A stretch of DNA of 64,000 nucleotides from the NCBI GenBank assembly GCA_025058175.1, contig JANXED010000001.1:1-64000 (forward strand), written 5' to 3'. The translations under genes and the position numbers were made by a program. The DNA is from Candidatus Calditenuaceae archaeon. GTDB lineage: Archaea; Thermoproteota; Nitrososphaeria_A; Caldarchaeales; Calditenuaceae. Below the pieces are notes generated by a model. The model was not told where the DNA came from and did no database searches. It worked only from the letters and a program-made list of their open reading frames with translations. Each line of letters begins with the position of its first letter. The first letter of the stretch is position 1. Shown piece by piece: positions 32,305 to 40,705 of the stretch.

Positions 32305-32999
32305 ACCCCCTGGAGCGGGCCAGCGAGGCCCCTAGGGTCAGGGTCCTGGACGTCTTCGGGACGCCATACGTCGGCCTCTTCGCCTCTTGCACGGAGAGGT
32401 TCGTCGTCGTCCCTTCGATCATGACCGAGAAAGACGCGGTGCTCCTCGGGGAGACGTTGGACGTCAGGGCTGTCAGGGGGTCCGTCGCTTCGAGCTTCCT
32501 GATCGGAGTGATGGTGGCCGGGAACTCGAACGGCCTGCTGCTCCCGTCGATCGCGCTCGAGGAGGAGGTCGCGGGGATCCGGCGAGAGCTGCCTGAAGTC
32601 AGGGTTGATGTCCTGAGGAGCAGACTCACGGCCCTCGGGAACCTGATCGCTGTTAACAACAAGGGCGCGGTCGTCTCGCCGGACTTCACGCAGAGGGAGA
32701 TCAGGGCGATCGAGGACGTCCTATCCGTCGAGGTCGTGAGGGGAACCGTGGCCGGGATGAAGACGGTCGGTTCGCTCACGGTCGTGACCGACCGGGTTGG
32801 GTTCGTCACCGTAGACGCCTCTGACTCCGACGTGGAGGTCCTCGAGGAGGCGCTCAGGGTCGAGTTCACGCGGGTGACGGTCAACGACGGTAGCAAGTTC
32901 ATCAGGAGCGGGATGCTAGCGAACGGGAGGGCTGCTGTCGTGGGTAACAGGACCAGAGGACCCGAGCTGATGTTGATCTCCTCTGCGCTCGCCAGGTGA
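32301..32999 (+). CDS. eif6: Translation initiation factor aIF6 (ribosome anti-association factor)
   Basis: 232 residues. Binds the 50S subunit and prevents premature joining. Five-fold pseudo-repeats are visible: VGLFASCTERFVVVP, GLLLPSIALEEE, NLIAVNNKGAVVSP, TVVTDRVGFVTVD, ending GMLANGRAAVVGNRTRGPE. GTG at 32301 overlaps the eL31 stop (GTGA), third gene of the operon. Convergent with the CWC gene. Confidence 0.94.
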   Translation: MNPLERASEAPRVRVLDVFGTPYVGLFASCTERFVVVPSIMTEKDAVLLGETLDVRAVRGSVASSFLIGVMVAGNSNGLLLPSIALEEEVAGIRRELPEVRVDVLRSRLTALGNLIAVNNKGAVVSPDFTQREIRAIEDVLSVEVVRGTVAGMKTVGSLTVVTDRVGFVTVDASDSDVEVLEEALRVEFTRVTVNDGSKFIRSGMLANGRAAVVGNRTRGPELMLISSALAR

Positions 33000-33005
33000 A
33001 GTTAG

Positions 33006-33173
33006 TCAGTCCCCGCCGGTGAGGCACTTCCTGCAGACGCAGTCCTTCGCGAGCCTCGAGAGGAGCTCCAACCTCTCCGGGGGCACGAAGACCGACCCGC
33101 ACCAGCAGTCCCCGTCCTCTAAGCCACACTCGAACATCTCACCACAGATCTCGCACCGCTTGGTCCTCGTCAA
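33006..33173 (-). CDS. Cysteine-rich CWC-type zinc protein
   Basis: 55 residues, easily missed. Eight cysteines at 7, 10, 16, 23, 25, 45, 47 and 50: C-E-I-C, then GDCWC (the CWC motif), then CVCRKC. This matches small cysteine-rich CWC proteins that bind metal. TTG start at 33173 chosen because AGGAGG lies 5 nt upstream (33179-33184 on the minus strand). The start overlaps the stop of eL13, so it ends a PDCD5-eL13-CWC operon. Confidence 0.75.
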   Translation of the reverse strand: MTRTKRCEICGEMFECGLEDGDCWCGSVFVPPERLELLSRLAKDCVCRKCLTGGD

Positions 33174-33373
33174 GCTTGCCTCCTTCCCCCCGAGACTAAC
33201 CTCCTCAAGAGCTCAACGTTCTCCGGGTGGACCGTCCTCCTCCTCACGTCTACCGTGATGCCGGCCTTACGTGCCTCTGAGACCGTCATCCCCGCGAGCT
33301 TGAGCTCGCCCCTCGAGAAGCCCCTCCCGACCCGCTCTTTGCGCCCGCCCGGGACGAGGACCCTTGCCCCCAA
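33170..33373 (-). CDS. rpl13e: Large-subunit ribosomal protein eL13
   Basis: 67 residues. Matches the archaeal short form of eL13: RVGRGFSRGELKLAGMTVSEARKAGI followed by VDVRRRTVHPENVELLRRL (key GRGFS, ELKLAG, VDxRR, NVELL). Occurs mainly in TACK archaea, so it is a useful lineage marker. Second gene behind PDCD5, 10 nt gap, with overlap to the CWC gene. Confidence 0.85.
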   Translation of the reverse strand: MGARVLVPGGRKERVGRGFSRGELKLAGMTVSEARKAGITVDVRRRTVHPENVELLRRLVSGGRRQA

Positions 33374-33383
33374 GTCCCGACCC

Positions 33384-33731
33384 TCACTCGAGGAGGTCGT
33401 CCTTGCTGAGCCTCACGATCTTGGTCTCCCTCTTCTTTGGCGTTAGCCGCTCGAGGAGCTCCCTCAGGACGTCGTCGGTCACCTGGCCCCTCAGCCTCCC
33501 GCTCTGGGCGAGCTGGATCAGGTACCGCTCGACCGCCTCCGCGAGGTCCGGCCGCGCCACCTTCACGTTCGCGAGCCTCTGCCTCGCCTCGGGCGTGAGT
33601 ATCGCCCTCATGACCGCTGCCCTCTCGGCCTCCTCCTTCCTCTTCGCCTCCTCCGCGGCTATCCTCTGCTGTAGCTCGGCCATCTTCCTCCTCCTGATCT
33701 CCTCGAGCTCGGCGTCTTCCGGCGAAGCCAT
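33384..33731 (-). CDS. PDCD5/TFAR19-family DNA-binding protein
   Basis: 115 residues from ATG at 33731. N-terminal helix DAELEEIRRRKMAELQQRIA, then LTPEARQRLANVKVARPDLAEAVERYLIQLAQSGRL (key: LTPEAR, ANV, P-A) and a tail PKKRETKIVRLSK, all typical of archaeal PDCD5 homologues. Role in archaea is unclear. A TATA box (minus strand, 33758-33765) lies 30 nt upstream, back to back with the aspartokinase promoter. Confidence 0.9.
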   Translation of the reverse strand: MASPEDAELEEIRRRKMAELQQRIAAEEAKRKEEAERAAVMRAILTPEARQRLANVKVARPDLAEAVERYLIQLAQSGRLRGQVTDDVLRELLERLTPKKRETKIVRLSKDDLLE

Positions 33732-33757
33732 CCCAGATCCCGACCCAGTCCGGTCCA

Positions 33758-33798
33758 TTAAAGCTTTGACACCCCATCGGAGCGCGCTTAAGTTAAAA
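33758..33798. promoter_or_regulatory. Divergent promoters for the PDCD5 operon and aspartokinase
   Basis: Minus-strand box AGCTTTAAT at 33758-33765 serves PDCD5 (ATG 33731). Plus-strand TTAAGTTAAAA at 33788-33798 serves aspartokinase (ATG 33823). Both lie about 25-30 nt from the start codon. Confidence 0.5.
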
Positions 33799-33822
33799 GG
33801 ACACGGGCCCGCGCCGACCCAG

Positions 33823-35223
33823 ATGCCGGGCGACCTGCTGGTCTGGAAGTTCGGAGGGACCTCGCTGGGCGACGGCGAGAGGGTCCTCCGGGTCAGGTCG
33901 CTGATCGTGGACGGGTTGCGGTGGCACAGGCTTGTGGTGGTCTGCTCCGCGATGGGTGAGACGACCGACGTCCTCCTCAGCTCCCTCGAGAGGGCTGAGG
34001 CAGGGGACGTCGAGAGGGCAGAGGAGCTTCTCAGGGGACTAGAGAGGTCGCACCTCGAGGCGACCAGGAGGGCCGTGGAGGACAACGCGGTCAGGTCGGA
34101 GGTCGAGGGCTTCGTCAGGGAGAGGGTCGCGGAGCTCAGCAAGTTGGTCGGGAGCGTCGCGCTCCTGAGGGAGAGCACCCCGAGGACGAGGGACCTGATA
34201 GCCTCGTACGGCGAGAGGCTCTCAACCAAGATCGTTTGGGGCTCGCTGAGGAGCGCTGGAGTGAGGTCGGTCTACCTCGAGGGCCACGAAGCCGGCATAG
34301 TCACGGACTCGAACTTCGGGAACGCTTCGCCCCTGATGGACGTCACCTACGAGAGGGTCAGGGAGAGGCTCGGTGGTCTGATTGGATCCGGATCGGTCCC
34401 AGTCGTGACCGGCTACATCGCTTCCACGCCGGAAGGCATCGTCACCACCCTCGGGAGGGGAGGCTCCGACCTCACGGCTACCGTCTTGGCATACTGCCTC
34501 GACGCGAAGGAGGTCTGGCTCTGGACGGACGTCGACGGCATGATGTCCGCGGATCCGAGGGTCGTCCCCACCGCGAAGGTCCTCAACAGGATCTCCTACG
34601 ACGAGGCCGTCGAGATGGCCTACTTCGGCGCGAAGGGACTTCAGATCAAGACGATCCTCCCCGCGAGGGAGAAGGGGATACCCATAAGGGTGAAGAACAC
34701 TTTTAACCCGGACTCCGATGGGACGCTGATCTCGGGCTCTTCGGACCCCAGGGGTTCGGTAACCAAGGCAGTCCTGATGACGAAGAGGGTAGCCTCTGTG
34801 ACGGTGAAGGGCGAGGTCCTCTCTGGCGGAGGCCTGGCCGCGAAGGTGCTATCGGTCATAGACTCGATGGGGATCGAGGCGCTGATGGTCTCCCAGAGCG
34901 TCTCCAGCTCGTCGATCTCAGTCGTCGTGCCGAGGAGCCTCTCGAGGAAGGTCGCCGGGGAGATAAGGAGGGTCGTGATCTCCCAGTTGGGTGGCGGCGA
35001 GGTCGAGGTCGAGGACGACGTAGCGGCGATCGCGGTGATCGGCGAGGGGATGAAGGGGACCCCTGGAGTGGCCAGCAGGGTCTTCGGCGCGGTCGCGTCG
35101 AGGGGAATCAACGTCAGGATGATCGCGCAGGGGTCCTCGGAGCTGAACATATCGTTCGTGGTCAAGGAATCCGACGCCGAGGAGGCGGTGAGGGCCGTCC
35201 ACTCCGCCTTCTTCGGCCCCTGA
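33823..35223 (+). CDS. lysC: Aspartate kinase with C-terminal ACT domains
   Basis: 466 residues. First enzyme of the aspartate pathway to Lys, Thr and Met. Kinase start WKFGGTSLGDG, then VVVCSAMGETTD, TYERVRERL, TLGRGGSDLTATVLA and the LWTDVDGMMSADPR metal-nucleotide loop. Two ACT repeats at about 310-466 (VASVTVKGEVL, then AAIAVIGEGMKGTPGVASRVF and QGSSELNISFVV) point to feedback regulation. ATG at 33823 gives the usual short lead before the kinase strand. Confidence 0.94.
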   Translation: MPGDLLVWKFGGTSLGDGERVLRVRSLIVDGLRWHRLVVVCSAMGETTDVLLSSLERAEAGDVERAEELLRGLERSHLEATRRAVEDNAVRSEVEGFVRERVAELSKLVGSVALLRESTPRTRDLIASYGERLSTKIVWGSLRSAGVRSVYLEGHEAGIVTDSNFGNASPLMDVTYERVRERLGGLIGSGSVPVVTGYIASTPEGIVTTLGRGGSDLTATVLAYCLDAKEVWLWTDVDGMMSADPRVVPTAKVLNRISYDEAVEMAYFGAKGLQIKTILPAREKGIPIRVKNTFNPDSDGTLISGSSDPRGSVTKAVLMTKRVASVTVKGEVLSGGGLAAKVLSVIDSMGIEALMVSQSVSSSSISVVVPRSLSRKVAGEIRRVVISQLGGGEVEVEDDVAAIAVIGEGMKGTPGVASRVFGAVASRGINVRMIAQGSSELNISFVVKESDAEEAVRAVHSAFFGP

Positions 35224-35226
35224 GCC

Positions 35227-35817
35227 TCATTTGGTGTTAGGCGAGACCATTATCTTGATCAGACCTCGGGAGAGCGTGTGGTTAAACACCTTAACTCCGT
35301 AGCTGTTGAGGATCTCCTTCACCGCCTCGAAGACCGCCTCTGTCGACTCGATGGTCCCTCCGGCGCCCACGATCGTGATCTCCTTCGCGTTGTTACCGGA
35401 GTCCTTCAACTCTATTCTCTTGAGAGGGAAGAAGTAGACGAACAGCGTCGAGAGCGAGATGAGCTCGTCGAAGGTCTTCGCGTAGTCACGGGCGAGCGTC
35501 CCTACGTCCCTGCCGAGCTGCGCGAAGAGCGAGAGGAGCCTCTCCCTGTCGAGCCTGTAGAGCTCCGAGATTAGCATGTCCATGAAGTAGGAGGGCACGA
35601 CGACCGCGTCGAAGTCCCTCAGGATCTTCTGGACCCTCCAGAGGTTCACGATCACCCTGTCGCTCCCGCTCTCCCTGATCACCTGGATCGCCTGCTCGAG
35701 GACGCTGTTGCTGAGGGCGTAGACGCTCATCTTCCGCTCCTTCGCGAGGGAGGAGAGCTGCTCAAGGATGTCCCTCCGAACGGCGATCGTCGTCCGCCGG
35801 TTGAGAGACCCCCCCAC
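35227..35817 (-). CDS. Ribbon-helix-helix DNA-binding protein
   Basis: 196 residues from GTG at 35817. The first 45 residues, RRTTIAVRRDILEQLSSLAKERKMSVYAL, form a ribbon-helix-helix (key T-T-I-A-V-R, then helix). The rest is alpha/beta with no catalytic motif; a GAGGTIEST turn near residue 150 may be a small-molecule loop. A palindrome just upstream (35831-35848) overlaps its promoter, suggesting autoregulation. Also faces a divergent gene at 35933. Confidence 0.65.
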   Translation of the reverse strand: MGGSLNRRTTIAVRRDILEQLSSLAKERKMSVYALSNSVLEQAIQVIRESGSDRVIVNLWRVQKILRDFDAVVVPSYFMDMLISELYRLDRERLLSLFAQLGRDVGTLARDYAKTFDELISLSTLFVYFFPLKRIELKDSGNNAKEITIVGAGGTIESTEAVFEAVKEILNSYGVKVFNHTLSRGLIKIMVSPNTK

Positions 35818-35830
35818 GCCATTAAGAACG

Positions 35831-35848
35831 TGTATAGCAGGTTATACA
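35831..35848. promoter_or_regulatory. Palindromic operator candidate for the ribbon-helix-helix regulator
   Basis: Perfect inverted repeat TGTATA-N6-TATACA, 14 nt before the GTG at 35817. Its left-hand arm on the minus strand, TGTATAAC, sits at the TATA-box position for that gene (24-31 nt upstream), so a bound regulator would block TBP. The site lies 85 nt from the divergent gene start. Confidence 0.55.
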
Positions 35849-35894
35849 TCTTACCTCAGGTCTTATGCACGTCTCTGCAGTTCTTCGGAAACAT

Positions 35895-35903
35895 CAATAT
35901 ATT
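35895..35903 (+). promoter_or_regulatory. TATA box of the 35933 gene
   Basis: CAATATATT, 30-38 nt before the ATG at 35933. Confidence 0.45.
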
Positions 35904-35932
35904 CCTCGGTGATGGAGTTTTGTCGGCGCTAG

Positions 35933-36247
35933 ATGGTCGTCGACCAGAAGACCATTAGGGACCTGGTCCACGAGGTCAGGGAAGGGATGAAGTTATGGTC
36001 CGCGCTCAGCGAGTCCGGCTCGCGGTTGGACTACGTCTTCTCCCAGCTGACTGAGGCCGAGTCGACGCTCTGGTCCGCGCTGAACGAACCCTCGCTGCCG
36101 CAAGAGCTGAGGGTCGAGCTCCAGGACCTCCTGGGAAGGGTAAGGGCGCTCCTCGAGAGGGTAAAGAGGAAGATCGAGGAGAGCGGCGAGGAATGGGGCG
36201 ACGCGGGGAGGAGCGCGGCTTGGAAGGGGCTCAAGAGGACGTACTGA
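35933..36247 (+). CDS. Hypothetical helical protein upstream of TldD
   Basis: 104 residues, almost entirely charged helices (IRDLVHEVREGMKLWSALSES; LPQELRVELQDLLGRVRALLERVKRKIEE), which suggests a coiled coil or helical bundle. No family recognised. Its 3' end overlaps the earliest TldD start, so the two are probably co-expressed. Confidence 0.5.
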   Translation: MVVDQKTIRDLVHEVREGMKLWSALSESGSRLDYVFSQLTEAESTLWSALNEPSLPQELRVELQDLLGRVRALLERVKRKIEESGEEWGDAGRSAAWKGLKRTY

Positions 36248-37662
36248 GAAGGGCGCTCGAGCTGGCCCTGCAGCGCGGCGCCAATTACGCCGAGGTCAGG
36301 TACCAGGGTGAGGTCAGGGAGTCCGTGGTTCTCAGGAACGGTTTCCCGGTGGCCGGCGGCACGACCGTCTCTAAGGGGGTCGGGGTCAGGGTCCTGGTCG
36401 AGGGCGCCCTCGGGTTCTCTTCGACGAACGTCCTTAGGCCAGCAGCCCTGAGGGAGGCGGTCGAGGAGGCCGTCAACCTGGCGAGGGCTTCAGCGAGGAC
36501 GAGGAAGAGGCCGATCGAGATGGCTCCGGCGGAGATGGGGAGGGAGAAGGTCGTGGTGAAGCCCAGGGTGAAGCACGAGGATGTTGACGTCTCCGACAAG
36601 ACCGAGCTCCTGAAGTCGGCCGACGCTGCAGTCGTTCAGGGCGCTAGGAGGCTCGGAGCTGAAGCGCCCTCGAGGTTCTTCAGCCTGTCCTGCGGCTACA
36701 CGGTCAAGCACGTCATCAACTCGGACGGCGCCGACGTCTTCACCAGCATTCCTCGAGTGGCCCTGAGCCTCGTGTACCACGTCCACCATCAGGGCAGGTC
36801 GCAGATGCGGCACAAGGATCTCGGCGAAACTAGGGGCTGGGAGGGGGTGGAGCGGTGGAGGCTCGACGAAGAGCTCCTTGAGGACGCGGAGGGCGTCGCG
36901 GGAGCGGTGGTCAAGGGCGTGGCTCCGCCGGAGGGAGCGGTAGACGTCGTCCTCGGGCCAGAAGTCGTGGGGCTGATCTGCCACGAGTCAGCTGGTCATC
37001 CTGGCGAGGCCGACAGGATGCTCGGCCGGGAGGCGGCTCAGGCTGGCGAGACCTACATCAAGCGGGAGCTGGTGGGCATGAGGATAGGATCCGAGCACGT
37101 CACAATCGCCGACGACCCGACCCTGCCCGGGTCCTACGGGTTCTACCTCTATGACGACGAGGGCGTCAGGGCGAGGGAGAGGCTGCTGATCGAGAGGGGC
37201 GTGATCAAGGAGCTCCTCCAGAATAGGGAGACTGCGGCCGAGCTGGGGACGAGCAGCAACGGGTCCTCAAGGGCCTCGAGCTACGACAGGGAGCCGATCG
37301 TCAGGATGGCTAATACCTACATGAAGCCCGGCAACTTCGGCTTCGACGAGCTGATCGAGGACGTGAAGCTCGGCGTTTACATCAAGACCTATTCCGAGTG
37401 GAACATCGACGACAAACGGTGGAACCAGCGTTACGTAGGGGTTGAGGCCTACGCGATCCGGGATGGCGAGCTCGCGGAGCCGGTCTTCAGGCCGATCCTC
37501 GAGGTGACCACGAGGACGCTCTACTCGTCGGTCGACGCGGTCGGGAAGGACCTCCAGATGACCGCGGGCTACTGCGGAAAGGGAGACCCGATGCAGGCGA
37601 TCCCGGTCTGGTTCGGAGGACCCCACATTAGGCTCAGGTCGGTGAGGCTACTCAAGGGTTAG
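36193..37662 (+). CDS. tldD: TldD/PmbA family metalloprotease, TldD subunit
   Basis: 489 residues. TldD and TldE form a barrel that unwinds and cleaves peptides. The zinc motif HESAGH (H264, E265, H269) and the downstream GMRIGSEHVTIADDPTLPGSYGFYLYDDEG region (key: DDPTLPGSYG) identify TldD rather than PmbA. Start uncertain: ATG at 36193 overlaps the previous gene by 55 nt, while TTG at 36220 has GGGGAGGAG just upstream. No TldE gene in the window. Confidence 0.9.
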   Translation: MGRRGEERGLEGAQEDVLRRALELALQRGANYAEVRYQGEVRESVVLRNGFPVAGGTTVSKGVGVRVLVEGALGFSSTNVLRPAALREAVEEAVNLARASARTRKRPIEMAPAEMGREKVVVKPRVKHEDVDVSDKTELLKSADAAVVQGARRLGAEAPSRFFSLSCGYTVKHVINSDGADVFTSIPRVALSLVYHVHHQGRSQMRHKDLGETRGWEGVERWRLDEELLEDAEGVAGAVVKGVAPPEGAVDVVLGPEVVGLICHESAGHPGEADRMLGREAAQAGETYIKRELVGMRIGSEHVTIADDPTLPGSYGFYLYDDEGVRARERLLIERGVIKELLQNRETAAELGTSSNGSSRASSYDREPIVRMANTYMKPGNFGFDELIEDVKLGVYIKTYSEWNIDDKRWNQRYVGVEAYAIRDGELAEPVFRPILEVTTRTLYSSVDAVGKDLQMTAGYCGKGDPMQAIPVWFGGPHIRLRSVRLLKG

Positions 37663-38305
37663 GGCAATCGTACTCAGTCGGGTCCTGGTATCCTACCCTC
37701 GCGAACGTCTCCCTCCTCTTCCTGCATCCGGGACAAGTGCCGCACTGCCTCTCGCCCTCGAGCCAGCAGCTCCAGGTCAGCTCCAGCGGGACCCCCAGCT
37801 CTATAGCGGTCCTCACCACCTCCTCCTTCTTCATCCCGAGCAGTGGCGCTACGACCCTCAGCCTCCTCCAGGGGACCATCCTCTCGACGATGCCGTTCAG
37901 GGCCGCGATGTTCCGCTCCCCTACGTCCGGGAAGAGCGACGCGTCCTCGAAGACGTGCCCTACCACCGCCCTCTCTAGCCTTAGGACGTACGCATAGTAC
38001 AGACCAACGGAGTAGAAGACGAGGTTCCTGAATGGGATGAAGGTGAGCGGGACGCCGAGCTCGGTCACCTCCCGCTTTATCCCCTCGTCTAGGTCCATCG
38101 CTTCCCGGATGAACTGGAGGTCCACTTCCAGGTGCTCGACGACGCCTGCGGCCCTCGCGATCCTCCTCGCGGCCTCCGCCTCCCTCTTGTTCCTCTTGTG
38201 GTAGTTCACCGAGAGCGTGACGACCCGGTCCGAGGACCTAGCCTCCATGAAGAGTGCCGTCGCGGAGTCTATGCCCCCCGAGAGCAGGACGAGGGAACCC
38301 GTCAA
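37652..38305 (-). CDS. queC: 7-cyano-7-deazaguanine synthase QueC
   Basis: 217 residues. Makes preQ0 from 7-carboxy-7-deazaguanine; in archaea preQ0 feeds archaeosine in tRNA. The PP-loop LLSGGIDSAT (7-16) binds ATP; the C-terminal CWLEGERQCGTCPGC binds zinc with four Cys. TTG at 38305 overlaps the stop of the QueD-like gene (TTGA). Convergent with TldD, overlapping 11 nt. Confidence 0.93.
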   Translation of the reverse strand: MTGSLVLLSGGIDSATALFMEARSSDRVVTLSVNYHKRNKREAEAARRIARAAGVVEHLEVDLQFIREAMDLDEGIKREVTELGVPLTFIPFRNLVFYSVGLYYAYVLRLERAVVGHVFEDASLFPDVGERNIAALNGIVERMVPWRRLRVVAPLLGMKKEEVVRTAIELGVPLELTWSCWLEGERQCGTCPGCRKRRETFARVGYQDPTEYDCPNP

Positions 38306-38982
38306 GGCCCGGAAGTCCTCCCTGAAACGAGGACCTCTGAGACCGCTGACTTCCCCATCCCCTCGCTCATCTCCACCCTGACGAGGAGAGGCGCCACGCC
38401 CAGGAGCTCCGCGACCCTCTTCGCGATGTGCATGGAGATGTTCTCGGCGGTCGACTCACCCTCGAGGAGCACGACCCTATCGGCTGGCAGGGTTAGTTCG
38501 TACTCCCCGCCCTTCCCAACGAACCTCAGCGTCACCCGGCCGTCGGCGGACTCCGCGACGTACCTGACGGAGGCTATCAGCTTATGGTCGAGCTCGTTCA
38601 GGACGGACTTCAAGGCCCTCTTCAGCTCGCCGAAGTCGATCAGATACCCGCTAGTCCCCAGCCGTCCTAGGACCTCCAACGAGACGGTGGCAGTGTGGCC
38701 GTGGAGGGTCGAGCACTTCTCGATGTGCGGTAGGAAGTGCGAGTAGTCGAAGTTGAGGGACCCGTCCCTCAGCCTCAAGCCCACGAAGCCATCCGCGGAG
38801 AGTAGGGCGTGCCCCGAGATGCGTTCGCCCAGCCCCGTCACCGCCTCGAACCTCCCTGAGTGCTCAATCCTGATCACGACGTTCGCGGTCTCGATCACGC
38901 TCGCACCATCCACCGTCTTGATCTCGTATCTCACCCCCTCCGACCTGAGGATCAACCCTATCAGCTCCCGGAGCCCGAACAT
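38302..38982 (-). CDS. queD: 6-carboxy-tetrahydropterin synthase-like protein (QueD family)
   Basis: 226 residues, longer than the usual 120-150. QueD-family zinc site is NFDYSHFLPHIEKCSTLHGHTATV (key: H, then C-x3-HGH), with LDHK and a late EGESTAENISMHIA; the active-site Cys is in KCSTLHGH. The first 75 residues are an extra alpha/beta region not seen in short QueD. Directly coupled to QueC, so a role before it in preQ0 synthesis is probable. Confidence 0.85.
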   Translation of the reverse strand: MFGLRELIGLILRSEGVRYEIKTVDGASVIETANVVIRIEHSGRFEAVTGLGERISGHALLSADGFVGLRLRDGSLNFDYSHFLPHIEKCSTLHGHTATVSLEVLGRLGTSGYLIDFGELKRALKSVLNELDHKLIASVRYVAESADGRVTLRFVGKGGEYELTLPADRVVLLEGESTAENISMHIAKRVAELLGVAPLLVRVEMSEGMGKSAVSEVLVSGRTSGP

Positions 38983-39021
38983 CGGGCCTCCCCAACTCCT
39001 CCAGTTAAAAAGTGGAGGCGG

Positions 39022-40605
39022 TCACCCGCAGAGGGATGGGCCCCAGACCCCAGCTACGTATCCCTCGCCGAACCTGCTCATCGTTACCGGGTTCATGAGG
39101 TTCTCGACGGGCGCGAAGCCGTCGGTGATCAGGACCGCGTCAGGCGGCGGGGATCTCACGACGAACGCCCTCGAGACGGCGCCCTCAATGCGGAGCGAAG
39201 ATGCGACCGGGTCGGACCTCACTGCCTCAACCAGCGTCCGGGGTTCAGGGAGCGGCCTCTTCCCGAAGACCACGATCACGTTCTGGACGTCGAGCGGGTT
39301 GCCGGAGGATACGGGCACCACCAGCACCTCGCCCTTGAATACGTCCATCGCGGTCCTGACGTAGGCCCAGAGAATCGCGGACGCGGGACCCGAGAGCGAG
39401 GCGATGACGTTCGAGACCACGACACCTCCCTCGTTCAACCTCGAGCTGAGGACCTCGAAGAACTCCCTGGTCACCATGTGGAACGGAATGTAGTTCTTGG
39501 AGTAGGCGTCGAGGACCACCACGTCGAACAGCTCCTCGGTCAGGGCGAGGTACCTCCTCCCGTCCATCACGACGACCCGGATCTCCCGCTCGAACTCGTC
39601 GAGGTGGAAGTACCTCCTCGCGACCTCCACGACCTTCCCGTCGATCTCGACCACCGTGACGAAGAGCCCCTCGTACCATTTAGCGAAGAACTTCGGGCCG
39701 GAGAAGCCGCCCCCTCCGACGAAGAGCGCATCCCTCGCGTTTGGATTGAGCAAGGGCCCTAGCACGAAGAGCCTCGTGTACTCGAAGGGCAGGGAAGCGG
39801 AGTCACCGAGCTCCATCCCGCTGTGGAGGAGCCCGTTGATGAAGAGGTGCCTAATCCCGGCGCTGTCGACCACGACTATCCTGGAGTACTCGGAGTCCGT
39901 GACGAGCCTTACCTCTCCGGCGAACGCGGCGGTACACGACAGCAGCGTCGGAGACGCCACGAGCACCACGAGGACCGCGGCCGCTGTCAGCGCGTTCACG
40001 GCCCTTCCCCTACCCCCTCCGATGAGCGCCAGGACGACCGTCATCAGACCCGTGGCGAGGAAGATCGCGTTGATCTCGGCGTGCTGAAGGAGGATGAAGG
40101 TGGTCGCGAAGGACCCGACGATGCTGCCCGCAGTCGATAAGGCGTAGACGTTTCCCGAGACCGACCCGATCCCTGATAGGCCCTCGGAGAGCAACCTCAC
40201 CGCTGAGGGGACGACGCCGCCGAGGAAGACGCTGGGCACGCCGACCACGACCGACCCCATTACGACCGATCCCAGCCGCTCGTCTAATCGGATCAGCACG
40301 GGAGAAGAGCCCACGACTGCGATCACGACGGGCAGCGCGGTGACGTATGCCCCCGCGGAGGTCATCATCGCGGCCATGACGGTCCTCGGGTCGAAGCGGT
40401 CCGCGAGCCTTCCGCCAACATAGTAACCCGCCGCGAGCGCGGACAACACCACCCCTATCACCCCTCCCCAGACGACCGCGGAGCTCCCGTAGACCGCGTT
40501 CACGACCCTTCCGCCCGCTATCTCGACGATCATCACCGCTGCCCCCGACGCGAAGACCCTGACGTCCGTCAGTGCCCTGAGCGCGGCCAACCTGTCCTCC
40601 GTCAC
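39022..40605 (-). CDS. Membrane spermidine-synthase-like protein
   Basis: 527 residues from GTG at 40605. Residues 1-205 hold about six to seven helices, with the MFS-like GYYVGGRLADRFDPR loop; the C-terminal part is a spermidine-synthase-type Rossmann fold: ALFVGGGGFSGPKFF, VTVVEIDGKVVEVA, VVVLDAYSKNYIPFHM. The aminopropyl-donor site is loosely kept (DAYS in place of D-x-x-D). A TATA-like GATAAAAA (minus strand, 40614-40621) would favour a start at TTG 40590. Its substrate is unknown; spermidine production is not certain. Confidence 0.8.
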   Translation of the reverse strand: MTEDRLAALRALTDVRVFASGAAVMIVEIAGGRVVNAVYGSSAVVWGGVIGVVLSALAAGYYVGGRLADRFDPRTVMAAMMTSAGAYVTALPVVIAVVGSSPVLIRLDERLGSVVMGSVVVGVPSVFLGGVVPSAVRLLSEGLSGIGSVSGNVYALSTAGSIVGSFATTFILLQHAEINAIFLATGLMTVVLALIGGGRGRAVNALTAAAVLVVLVASPTLLSCTAAFAGEVRLVTDSEYSRIVVVDSAGIRHLFINGLLHSGMELGDSASLPFEYTRLFVLGPLLNPNARDALFVGGGGFSGPKFFAKWYEGLFVTVVEIDGKVVEVARRYFHLDEFEREIRVVVMDGRRYLALTEELFDVVVLDAYSKNYIPFHMVTREFFEVLSSRLNEGGVVVSNVIASLSGPASAILWAYVRTAMDVFKGEVLVVPVSSGNPLDVQNVIVVFGKRPLPEPRTLVEAVRSDPVASSLRIEGAVSRAFVVRSPPPDAVLITDGFAPVENLMNPVTMSRFGEGYVAGVWGPSLCG

Positions 40606-40705
40606 CGAGCCCAGATAAAAATGGGGTCTCCGAATCCGCGTGGAGGGGAAGCGCCAGCTCGCAACTACTAATTGACGGGCTGACGGCGATCCGCGGTAGG
40701 ACCCG

